A stretch of 64,000 nucleotides of DNA from Luscinia megarhynchos (Eukaryota > Chordata > Aves > Passeriformes > Turdidae), in NCBI GenBank assembly GCA_034336665.1, contig CM067592.1, positions 55,418,473-55,482,472 on the forward strand. The letters run 5' to 3'. Below are positions 40,401 through 51,655 of this stretch, piece by piece; within the stretch, counting starts at the first letter, position 1; the number at the start of each line of letters is the position of its first letter. The position numbers were made by a program, and so were the translations under genes. The notes below the pieces were generated by a model. The model saw nothing but the letters and a program-made list of their open reading frames with translations, was not told where the DNA came from and did no database searches.

Positions 40401-41359
40401 TGACTGATTAGTGCAGTCCATCAGATGCTAGCTTGGGTTTACATGAGACACTCGTGTTTGCAGGGAAGTTAAGCAGACTGAGAGATGCAGAAACACAGCA
40501 TTTAAGTTATATTGCACAGGTTAAATTCACTAGACTACTGTAATATAGGCATACAGAGCAAGGACAAAGTAACTAACTAGTGTGTGAAAAATTCCAATTC
40601 TAGCTGTGATTGTTTTTTAAGATTATGTCTTTTAATATGGATAGACACACTGGGTAGGTGTGTTTTTGCAAGGGTGCTAGCTAGGAAATGGTAACTGAGG
40701 AGTTTGACATTAATTGTTAAGTCTTGCCTTCTATATACCTAAACATTTAATCAAGCAAATGGAAATCTTTCTGGAAGATTAATTCTTATATCCAAATTAA
40801 CATTCTGATATGTCCTGCTGCACCTACTGGAGAGAAATATAAGTGAGACCTCTCTCTGCTAATGGAATTAATCAAAATAATTTCCCTGGGATTTTGATGT
40901 ATTGTTGCATTCACCACCTATTACTGCTTGCTGATAGATTTGTTTAATAAAAAAATTAAAATTAATGTTTGTCCCATTGATATTGAAATTAAATGTTATT
41001 AGACGAACATTTTTCCATTAAAAATATATATGCTTATTGTACTGTGTTGGACAGGCTAATATGTTTTTTTTGCATTTTACAACAAGAAAGTTTATTACTA
41101 TACTGACATTAATGTATGTGAAATAATGCTCTCCAAACCAGTTGCTGCAAACAGATAAAGGCTGATTTGGTAATTGCTATCGTAAGGTGGAATCAAGGTT
41201 TGTCTTTACATTAAACCCAGTAACTGCAGGAGGGATGGTCAGGATCATATTATGCTATTCCTAAAGGAGTGCACCACACCATGCAGATTAAATGTGAGGG
41301 CTTGATGATGTGCTGTATGAAGATATTTTTTATTGTTTCCTTGGATAGTTAAAAGCAGC
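34441..41359. other. AT-rich noncoding DNA, no gene seen
   Basis: The one notable site is a T14-C5-AG tract at 35316-35336 that resembles a splice acceptor, but no plausible coding exon follows it. Plus frames around 35881-36351 are open in short overlapping runs without a recognisable peptide. The stretch at 38250-39200 is strongly AT-rich. Confidence 0.6.
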
Positions 41360-41790
41360 TCTTAGTGCTGAGATATACTGCAGAAATGGCCTCACATTTT
41401 AGTTCCTTCTTCTGGAGACATCTGTTGGTGGTGGCAGATGAGGGTTTGCTGCCAAGTGGGACGATGAGGGAGGCTAAAGTACCCTACTGTCTACCTGTGA
41501 AACCATCTTGGACAAAAATGATGGTTTGGAGGTGGGATTGGAATCACTCCCCTGCTGCACTGTCTGCCTCCTGTTGTTGCCTTTCTGTGAGTTCTGTGGT
41601 TTTTGCAACGTGGGAAAGGCAGGTGAGGGATTGTGTATGTGAGGTTTAGACTGGAAGCCAGAGCAGGAGCCATGTGGTGAGCTGGCTGGCTCTGGCTGCC
41701 TGGTGGGGGTGGTCTCTGCAGTGCTGTGAAGCTTTTGTGCAGGTAGAGGTGTTGAAACTGCTCCTCGAGGGTGGATTTGCACTTAGGGCT
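41360..41790. other. GC-richer block, no recognised content
   Basis: It is G-rich on the plus strand (GGTGGTGG, GGTGGGGGTGG) and open on plus for 94 codons and on minus for 102 codons, again a composition effect. No LTR end, CR1 piece or exon boundary was recognised. Confidence 0.4.
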
Positions 41791-43635
41791 TCATAATTGC
41801 AGGTTTCTGTACCATTCACGCTGGTGAAATAAAAGCATGATTTGAAAAAGTGCTGGCAGATCTGAAATTAACGAATTACAACTCTAAAGCAGAGGTTTCT
41901 GGACATCTGTCTTCAGTATTCACCTAACAGTTCTAACCCTTTACTAATCATTCAGTCGTGCTTTGGTCATTATGTACTGTTTGTTTATTTTTCTTTATGC
42001 TTTTATCCACTGAATCTGCTTTGCTGTACTTTTGGAGAACTTGTCCATTTCATGGTAAATTAAATGAGTCTCATCTATATGAGGTAAATTAAAACTGTGG
42101 GATATGGCTTCAAAGGCTCCTACCCCTCACTCCACATCGAGAAAATGTCCAGGGATAGTGAACTAGAGCATAACTGCTCAGAAGTTTCTCCAGAGCTCTG
42201 GCATTATGCCTGAGTAATTTATGTTACTACAATTTCTAGAGTTCTTCTATCTTATTCTTTTATGTCTCTGTGTTTGACAATGCTTCACCTTCATTATCTT
42301 TAAGGATCAGCACTAAAACAAGATATTTCCTCCCTTTTCCCTCTTTCCAAACCAAAACAAATAAATCACTTAGCTTCTTTGCTGTCTCTTTAGTCTACCC
42401 GCTGTGTTATTTTTAATCATTTTGACCTTGTAAATGCAATGACTTTTACAAGGATCTCAAGATAGTCTTAAGAGATTCCTCTGTATCAGCAATAAATTTT
42501 TAAAAAGTTCCATTATGTTATTATACGCTGTCTTTTTTTGTCAGAACTTTTAAAATGTTTTCATGGCCTTGCCAGTGTTTCAGCTAAGTGGCTTTATATT
42601 ATATCCATCAAGGAGAGAATTCAAGCTTTATGTTTGTGTATTAAGTGATATCTCTGAAATTTAAGATAGTACTCTTTATAAATTTTGAGTATTCATTAGG
42701 CAATGAATAAAAATTGATAAGTACCAGTGTGAAGAAACTGTATTTTCAATGATTTTTCTGCAGAGGTACATTTTGGAATGATTTCCATACGATCGTATAT
42801 CAGTTTATTGAGATTTGTCAGAAACTTATTTTCATTGGTTCATTTTATCCAAAGGTTTTGTGGTGTTCTTGTGCTGTTTTATTGCTTCAAAATAAAATGA
42901 TACTTTTGTAATTCCCTATCACAAGCAGCAAGTACAAGCATATGGAAATAAAGTATTGTGTTTCAATACAGGGTGAAAGTTTATTCTCTGCACAGTTTAC
43001 CTCCAAACAAATGTTGAAGGATAGAAGCTTTGTTTGGTTGTAGATTTGTTTTTTAAAGAAAAATATATGGAGTAGGTTTTCACAATTGAAACATTTCAGT
43101 CTGAAAATTTTGTAACTGTAACCTATATTAATTTTCAATCCAAGAATTTATTATCAGCATTACAAAATGTAGATCCATTTAAAAACTCAAAAGTACTGAA
43201 GCATAAAAATTTTCTTAAGTGGAAGTCCTAATAGAGTTTTGGTAATAAAACAATACCTTGACTCATCTCTAATTTAGGACTGCAGTTTATGAAAGGGATT
43301 AATGTTTAGTATTGGGGAATTAGAAGAAAGTATCAGCTGTAATAGTTTTATATACGCTCTTACTGAGCATCTAGAGCAAACTGTCTTATATTATTCTATA
43401 TCTTCAGCTCAGTCAAATCTTCAACAAGCTGGACAATAGCTAAAAATATATGGAGAAATTATTGTTTTTTATAAAATGTGACCAGTATTTTACAACCCTT
43501 GTAGTATCTGATTTTTATTGAATATGGATTTGATTTTCTCAAGAAGGCTGTTGCTGATTAAAAGGTGTTTTTTCCCTCATGTGACACAAAGTAAAAATAA
43601 ATAGCATCCATGTCAATGTACAATGCAAACCAAAT
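41791..43635. other. AT-rich noncoding DNA, no gene seen
   Basis: It contains a 12-bp perfect palindrome ATACGATCGTAT at 42787-42798, unusual here because it keeps two CpGs. No frame exceeds chance length. Confidence 0.55.
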
Positions 43636-43800
43636 GTCAAAAAGGTTAACTTTATTAGTATTTCTTATTAGTCAATAATTAATTTCTTTTTCAATTAATT
43701 TGCTGGTCTTGTGAAATTGTTAAAAATTAATCATTAATGGAAAGCAAATGGCAACCCCACAATAACACAACTGTTCATTGTTAAAGTAATTGAGGGTGTC
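43636..43800. promoter_or_regulatory. Cluster of homeodomain-type motifs
   Basis: Many TAAT/ATTA cores fall in about 160 bases, including CAATAATTAAT, CAATTAATTT and ATTAATCATTAATGG, plus ATTGTTAAAG (SOX-like) and, just upstream, ATGCAAAC (octamer-like, about 43623). The AT-rich background makes such cores common, so this is only suggestive of a homeodomain-bound enhancer. Confidence 0.15.
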
Positions 43801-44215
43801 TGTACTCATACGGTGATAACAAATTTTGAGCTACAATTCAGACATTGTTCCTAATGGTCTTAAGCTATAATTGAGTCTGCAAGTTTGACAGTCATGCAAG
43901 AAACTATGTAAAAGAAGAATTGTTTTGTATGATTTTCTCACAAGTTCATGGAAGTGGTGATAAAGATAATTCTTCTAACTCGTTCGAGTTATAGGGAAAA
44001 CCTGAAAATTTTATTTCTTTTCCTACACTTTCCTGTCTTCCATGTTCTTTGTTTAATTAAAGGAAAAATAATTTCGATATTTTGAGAGGAAGACAGGAAG
44101 GCTGTATTTTTAATTTTATATTTTTTGGGAAACTAGGAGGTTAGTCCCAAGCAGATCTCTCCTGGTTTTCTTCAAAGTTTTGCACTCAAAACACCCACTT
44201 TGGTTTTGGCAAGGC
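43801..44215. other. AT-rich noncoding DNA before the CpG block
   Basis: It includes a small perfect inverted repeat at 43976-43991 (TAACTCG and CGAGTTA around TT). Otherwise nothing was recognised. Confidence 0.5.
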
Positions 44216-44600
44216 TTAGCCTCGGGTAGCCCAGAGGCACTGTGCTTGTAAGCAAGGAAGTTGCACTCCTTGTCCATTTGGGCAGGCAGAATTGGAGCCA
44301 GCCAGAGCTGCAGCCAGGCCAGTGTTGTTTGTGCAGGGGCTGGCTTGGCGGAGCCTCAGCGCGCTCAGATTTTGGGTGGCGCGGTCCTGAAGTGGGGCTG
44401 GATTGGCAGCTGCTGCATGCACAGGCTCTGGGCAGCCCTGCATAGCTTGCTCGCTGTTATTTTTAAGTTTCTGCCTGAGTCTCCCTTGGAAACAGTCATC
44501 TGTAAGGATTCAGCTGCCGGTGTGGGGTGGGAGCAGGTGCCGAGCTCACCGCAACCGTGCTGCCAGTCAACACAAATTAAGGGCTAGGCACAGACTGGAA
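44216..44600. promoter_or_regulatory. Most CpG-rich block of the window, possible promoter
   Basis: About eleven CpGs occur in 340 bases, including CAGCGCGCTC near 44358 and GGCGCGGTC near 44378, within GC-rich sequence flanked by strongly AT-rich DNA. Plus frames are open in parallel (67, 108 and 75 codons), as expected from composition, and no peptide family was recognised. It may be a small CpG-island promoter for a noncoding RNA, a gene's first exon, or a GC-rich transposon remnant. No TATA box or clear donor site was assigned. Confidence 0.25.
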
Positions 44601-47600
44601 GCAAGAGGAAGCTTTGAGGGAGGACACTGAGCTCAACAAGGAGTCAAACACAGGGCAGGAGGTAGCGTGACAAGGAGTTTGAATCAGGGGAAAGTCTTCA
44701 GCTCTTACAGACGAGGAAAAGGTAGGCATTGCAGGAAAAAAACGCTGGAAAAATAGAGGTGACGCCAAGAAAACGGTACCACACCAGGCTTCACAGATAT
44801 GAATGGAAGTGATTAGCAATGGAATGAATGTTGAGGCCATGCCCATGTTTGACATTTTAAAAATCTTTTGACAGATCTATTGCTTGATCTAATATTAATG
44901 AAAAAATCTCCATCAAATCCTACTAATTTTAGAGGGATAAGGGTGGGCTGTGAATTTGATTCATAATTTGTCTTGAAGTAAATATACAAATAAAGGTGTA
45001 AACCATATAAAAAATCAACTAGAGATAATGAGCTGTTTCTTCACGTTACAAACCTTGAGAGATTTCTTATTTTGCATGGAAGGTCATAATAACAGCATAA
45101 CAAAAATCATCTCTCTTGAAAAATAGAAGAGATTAAAAAATCTTCCATTGGATCTCATCTTTGTTTCCTTTGCTCTTTCAAGAAGAACCCTGACAAAGTT
45201 GCATGGCATCATACATTTGAAAGAGAAAGTGTTTTAATGAGTTTAAAGGCATTCCCTCATAATTGGAAAAGAATTTCCAATTCCTTTCAAGGACTTTATC
45301 AAGTAGGTTGAGACCCTTTTCCTGATCCTCTTCCAATTGTTTTATGAATTGTCCTATTTATAATAGTGTAATTCACTTACAGCTCTGCTTTTTGCCTCTG
45401 TATTGAAACACTGACTTTTGAACTGCTCTCCCTCTGCAACTATCTGTCTCTTGCTGTGAAATTCACTGAAAGATGAAGCTCAGAAATCAGCATGAGAAGA
45501 TTAGAGTGTAACTGTTAGAAAAAAATTCATAGTCTTGAACATGTTTAAAATTCTAGCATGTATCTGATGAAATGAAGACAGCAACTGAAAATGCCCCAGG
45601 ACATAACTCTTTTTTGGCAAGAGAAATAAGCAGAACTTTCTCCCACACTGAATAGTTTTCTTTTGAAGGACTGTAAGACTATTTTTCCTTGCTCCCAAAT
45701 CTTGTCTTCCCCTTTTCATTCCTTGTTCTTCTTCCTTTAACTTTCTTTTCTTCACTATTTTTCTCCTGTTTCTTTTGGAAGAGAGCAAGGGAAAAAGTGC
45801 TTTCATATTAAGCTGATTTTCAACATGAACATGTAGATATAGTAAGGGATAGTAGCAATGAAAAGAGAAGTGTTGTTATGATACACATGATGACAACAGC
45901 CACCCTTTGCCTTTGTCAAAATACAGATGCCAGATACTCGACTATTACAATGTTCACAACAGGAATTGCCTGATTTTGGCAGCTAAATCCTGAGAGCTGA
46001 GCAAAATTATCATGAATCTATGACTTATACCATCAGAAGGATTCCATTTAAAACAGTCTTTAACTGAGCAGTCAAATTTGTCAGGAAATGTGGATTTTTT
46101 TTTTTCAGTCCAACTTGAATGGTCATCAAGCATACATGCAAACATTCAAATGCAAGAAAATTCCACCAGTTACACCTCTTGAATTCTTGACCAAAGAATA
46201 GACTAGATTAATCCAGTTTGATTCTCAAATACTAGCTCTGAGGAGCATGGCAATTGTTGCACACCATCTGTTTGCTTGTCAGCAAGGGCTGAGTTCTTTG
46301 TTTTTTCTGTTGGAGCAACTTGCCCGAGTTACTGAGCCTCTTACTACATTTCAATATAATTTATGAGAATACTTCATAAGGCATAGTCACTGAATACCAG
46401 TCCTGGTATTTTATGTGTCCTGTGGGCCACTGAATGTACCTTAAAATTTGCATTGTGCTGTGCAACTTGATAACATTTTATTGCAGTGGTCTAACACCTC
46501 CACACAAAGGAGATCATAATGCATAAAAGAGGTGGCATCTCAGCTTTGGAGAATGAGTAAAAAAATCCTTTCCTTTCAAAAGAAAGCGTGGAAAAACTAT
46601 TTGGAGGGGGGTTTTGTATCTTAGTGTAGAATAGCCAAATTAAAGATGCATGAGAGCCAGACACATCCCACACTGCAGTTCTGGGACATGGTCAGCCTTG
46701 GACTGAAGAAGGGTTGCTTTTGGTTAGGAGCTGGACCCTGTGCTGAAAGACAGCAGGGCCCCACAGAGGACAGCTGGAGCAGCATAATGGAATCACAGCA
46801 TCAGCTTCCCACAGCACCCACCAACCTGTAAAGATCAAGTGGAAGAGGAACACGGGTGAGCAGTGTCTGTGTGTAGCAGCCCCTCCTGCCAAAAAATCAA
46901 GGGCTCCCTGAACTCCTCAAAGAGCCATATCTGAAGAGAAAGCAGAGAATACTAGTTCAAACAAACTGGGGAGCACCCAAGCTGTCCCATGTAAAGTACT
47001 TCAAGCAGAAACCACATTTGTTTATGAATCAACCCAATATTTGGCCAAATAGAAAAAGAAGGCTTTTTGGGCCTCTTTTATACCTTTATAGAAAGGGAAC
47101 ACCAAATAAATATTGCAATTAACATTATTTTGTGTACCAGACAAGTTCAGAGTGTCATATTTGGTAGTCAGTGGAAGTGGCTGCACAGTGAGATTTTGGA
47201 CATGCATACAGATGTAGCCTAGAGTCACAAAATGCATCTCCTTTCACTTTAAGTTGATCATCCCTCCTGTTTTGAGGAGTGTGAGAGTTATTGGATCTGA
47301 TGGGAGTTACAGACTTCCTTAAGTAGAAAGGGAAATGGGACCCAAATTCAGAACTCCTGACCAGAGAGCTTTCCTTCTATGAATTCAATTATTTTTATGT
47401 ATACATGAATGAAATGGAAATTATGCTGCTTTATGAAAAACTTCTGTTACTTTTTGCTTAGGCTTTTAGCTATCTGTCCTTGGAACCCACAGAATGTGTG
47501 TTCATTTATGTTTGGTGCTCCAAATCAATGCTGACAGCTGTAAATTTAGGTTAATAAATGAATTACACAGGTAAGGAAAACAAGCACCATCTCCTCAGAG

Positions 47601-49820
47601 GTTTTATAAGCCACATAGCTAATGCTATCAAGAAAACATTGATCAGACACAATCTGATTGATTTTCCCCCTCTGTGCAGCTGATGAAATTGTAACTACTC
47701 ATGTTTCTCTATCCTTCATATTTCATGTTATTAGATTTTAGTCTATCTGCTATACTGGATCCTCCCTACAAAACTGAGCCTCCTAGGTGAAAGCAGAGAC
47801 AGCCTTTCCTCTCTATCCATGGTCTTTAGGGACAAGCAGTAAAATTCCTGGAAAACCTTGCAAGCTTTTGCTTTTGGAGAGGATGAGCACTCCTGGCAGA
47901 GCTCTGGCTCTCAGGCCATCACCCCCTGCCCTGCCTCAGCAACCCACCCATGTGAGTGCTGGGGGAGGTCAGGCTGCAATTCTGTCTCGTAGGGACAGAA
48001 TTTTGCAAGTCACAGTGGCCATGAATCATCCTAGGAGGAAGCAGTAATTAAGGATGTCTTGGAGGGCTGTCAAAGTTATACCTGGGTGAATGGAAAAACA
48101 GCACAAAATAAAAGAGCATCCTGAGAGCAGCAGAGGGCACTGGTGATTTAAAGTCATCCTGCTAAACCTCCGAGGATGCTGAATGCTCTGCAGAATTTCT
48201 TCCCCACACCATTGTATTGCTCTGAGTCTCACTTGAAATCCCTTCTGCTAATGTGAGTGTATATATAATAGGCCTAATTTTGCTCTTTTATCTATACTTA
48301 ATATTAGGAGTGACTGCAATGAGGACAAGGCATTAGAGAGCAAAATTGAGAGTGGATTAAAATGTTTTATCTGGGAATGAAAACAAGGAAACAGAAGCAC
48401 AAGATTCTTTTTAATGCCTGTTTAGAGAGGCTAAAAAGAGTCACAGATACCTTAGGAAAACTGCTTCTTATATTCTTGGTGAAAAATATCAGATGCTGCA
48501 ATCCAAGATTTTTTTTCAAAGCATAAAAAAACATCATGAGTGTTGAAGGGAAAAAAGCCTGCCAGTTTGTAACATCCTTTACAGTCCCATAGCCAGTATA
48601 TCTAGACTCAATGAGTGCTGGAAAAAATCATACAGTATTTCAAAATCTGGTCTGCAGTTCACTGTTGCTAAACTGATGCTTTAAAATTGAGAGCTGTAAC
48701 TTATTCTGTATGTTTTATAATGAAATACACTAATCCCTTAAAAATTATGAAGCTCTGCACATTTCAGCATTTGATTTAACCTGGTGATTTTATCATGTCT
48801 TTTTTTATGCAAAGTTCTACCACACAACTGAAGGAAGACCCATGAAATTTAGCAGAGCTATTAATAACTGTGAATTCTTACCTGTAGTTATTGTCAACAC
48901 TTGTTTTCCCCTACCAGTCTTATCTTTTTCCTTTTTTTTTCTTCCTTTCCTCCACTTTTTTTGCTCCTCTGTGTCTTCCAGGACTGCCTTAGACTTCTGC
49001 TTGAGTCACCCTCTGATCTAGGGCCCTACCTAAATAAATTACAATATCCACTATGTTTTTGACTGTAGGCACCAGAGGACACAGTTACCAAACAACTATC
49101 AGTAATGTGATGTCAAAACTTGCTATCAAGGTGAAGATCTCTTTGTCAGCATTGGGTATTTTCAAAATGCTGGCATCCTCACAGAAAGCTTTCCTTTTAA
49201 TTGCCTTCTGCCAAGCAAAAAACATTAGCCTGCTTCTGGCAGCTTTATGGTTCCAGATGTCCAGATCTCTCATGATACCCTAAACTAGAGGCATCAGGGT
49301 TTTACGTTTTATTATTGAGTTGTGCTGCTGATTCCCCAGCATTAGAGTGTGTTACTGAGCTGATCTGTAGCTATACTGAAGTCATTATTCCCTATACTGT
49401 TTACCTACAACTTACAGCCATAAGAAAATACACCTCCTGAGAAGTGTCAGCACAGAGCATAACAATTTAAAATGTTATGTTTCACTTGAAGCTTTTCCAT
49501 CTCTGTGAGGTGAAGATAAGGAAAATAAACATCCCAAATTCCGAATGTCACTATTTAAAATCTGTTTGCTCACTTCCTAAAGCAGAATATTGTATATATT
49601 TCCGCAACTCATGTATCAGAAAATCAACCTTTCTCACATTTTTAGATTATCAAAAGATCTGTCAATTTACATATATCTAAATATAGCAGTTTATTCTTAG
49701 TACAGTTCTGCTAATGGTGATCCTTTCTTGAATGGTGAGAGCAGTCCAAGACAGAAAAAATCTTCAGTGGTACTGATGGATTCTGTGCTTAAGAGCTGCA
49801 GTTTTGAATTATGAAGAAGC
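44601..49820. other. Mostly AT-rich noncoding DNA, no gene seen
   Basis: Pyrimidine-rich tracts lie at about 45660-45780 and 48922-48990. A 9-bp inverted repeat lies at 45261-45282 (AATTGGAAA, loop AGAA, TTTCCAATT). Less AT-rich patches at 46640-46900 and 47860-48000 have short open frames without recognisable domains. Confidence 0.55.
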
Positions 49821-49845
49821 TGGTTTGGTTTGGTTTGGTTTGGTA
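49821..49845. repeat. (TTTGG)n microsatellite, five units
   Basis: The unit TGGTT repeats four times exactly and a fifth time with one change. It is a plain pentanucleotide microsatellite, probably variable in length. Confidence 0.9.
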
Positions 49846-50204
49846 TGATTTTGTTTTGAAGAGGAGAAGTTTTAGAGACTGCACTTGTTGAGCCTGCTTT
49901 GCAGAATATCAATATGAGCCTATTCACTGTTAACAGCAGGCCAAATGATGCAAGCAAAAGGAAGATGAACTATTACACTAAGTAGACCTCTCAAATTGGT
50001 CAATGTGCCAGGTCATGAGACACAGTCACATCTGCAAAAAACCAAGAGTTTTCTTCAGTACCACTTTTCCTTACCCAGGTGTATTTTGCATCTTTCCTGC
50101 TATAACCCAAAATCCTTATATCTTCATTTTGGTTAAAATTATCCCCTTGAAAATCTGTTTCTTACAGTGCTTTAATTTAAAAAATATATTGGATTTGTGC
50201 TTAA

Positions 50205-50338
50205 TCACCCTGAAGGGTGATACAGAATTTAATTTTTAACAGAGTTAAAAATTAAAACTTTTAGGTATGAGATAAGTGATGTAGAAATGGCAATTATTTT
50301 TTATTATAGAGTTATAGAGTAATAGAAATTACTCTATA
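50205..50338. repeat. Cluster of three short-loop hairpins
   Basis: There are three perfect inverted repeats in 134 bases: TCACCC/GGGTGA (50205-50220, loop TGAA); a 13-bp stem TTTAATTTTTAAC and its complement (50228-50256, loop AGA); and an 11-bp stem TATAGAGTAAT with ATTACTCTATA (50313-50338, loop AGAA). A tandem TATAGAGT pair lies at 50305-50320. They may result from template-switching events in AT-rich DNA. Confidence 0.75.
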
Positions 50339-51540
50339 GACTCTAGAAATTATAAAATTATGGAGTAATAGAAATAGAGAGATCCAAATGGGAAAAAAGT
50401 GCAGATAGCATCCTCTTTTAACAAAAGCCTATTCTGACATTTGCAGAACAAGAGGTATTTCTGTATAGTAGATTATGTATTTAAAAGAAGTAATTCCAGA
50501 AGTAAACAGTGTATTTTTAGTGTGGTTTTTTTCGGTTAATTAATTTCTTTATGTCTAAAAAGTATTCATAAACAGATAATTTTTTTTCTGAGGTATATTT
50601 TCTGTTCATTGCATTCATAACATAATTCCTACTCTTTTGAAATATAAATGTTGAGATCTGCAGAGAGATAACACTTCATCTTTGATCCCCATTTGTATAA
50701 ATTGTTTAAAAGATGTAATTTGTAAGAAAATTTTCAAGGATAACCACTAATGAAAAAGAGGAAAAGAAAACTCCCCTCTCAAGATATGTGGTACAAATAC
50801 TTATTTTGAGGTTAAAAAATTGATTTTTTTTTTCCCCTTTTTACTAATTCTGTCCTCTCACTACCATTTCTTATGAGGTCAGTTATTATTAACTTGTTTT
50901 CTTGCTTCTTTTAAAGCTTGTTGTAAACAACATGCTGTAAACATCCAGTGCCTGGCCCAGGATTTGGCTCTGAGAAACAACCTAACCTCCTGCAGTTCTA
51001 CATGTCTTGCTGATGGAAGCTGAATGGGTAATTTAAACTGTTTTTAATTCCAGAAGGAGACAAAAAGGCATAATCTGGGTTATATAAGGTAAGCATTACT
51101 ATTTCTTTGATTTGGCAATTTGATGATAATCACTTGCTGTCTACAGGCAGTTTTTCCAAATTTAAGCTGTCTAAAATGGCTTGTGTACCAATTGATAGGG
51201 TTTTCTTCAGTTTGAGAAAAATTTAGATGAGTTCAGGACTGACTCATCTTGTTTATTCCAAAATGTGAATAGATAATATTCACACAATCAGGATTTTTTT
51301 GGTTGTTGTTGTTAGTTTCTAGGGATTAGGAGAATAAATAAAAGCCTAGTGTTGTTGGTAAATGAATCTAATTTTAAAGTTTTTGTCTTGCTTCTGTCTA
51401 GCTACAGCTACTAAGAAATTAACATATTTTTGATTGTCCCTTAGCTTCAGCAGAAGGGCTACTTGCTTTATTTTTTGTCTCTAAGCATAAATGTCTATCA
51501 CTTGAGGTACAATATTTTGTAGGTTAAAACAATGGCTCCT
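50339..51540. other. AT-rich noncoding DNA with paired forkhead motifs
   Basis: Two TGTAAACA motifs (50922-50929 and 50936-50943), matching the forkhead (FOX) consensus, stand 14 bp apart, start to start. No open frame or transposon piece was recognised in the stretch. Confidence 0.5.
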
Positions 51541-51655
51541 CCTGTAAAGCCACACAATTAATCATTGGTTATATGGCTTTAATTCATACCTCTTCATTAT
51601 TGAGCAATTAATTCTGGTTATTAAGAGCATTAACAATAAGAGTCCTTGTCAAGAA
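51541..51655. promoter_or_regulatory. Homeodomain-motif cluster, candidate enhancer
   Basis: Within about 100 bases there are two CAATTAAT octamers (about 51555 and 51605), TTTAATTC, TTCATTATTG, GGTTATTAAG and TTAACAATAAG. Non-repetitive structure and dense TAAT cores resemble developmental enhancers. This is inference from motifs only. Confidence 0.2.

Noticed and set aside
50936..50957. TGTAAACATCC, the first 11 bases of miR-30 family members
   Set aside because: The bases after it do not match miR-30 and no complementary passenger arm follows, so there is no precursor hairpin. A forkhead motif explains it better.
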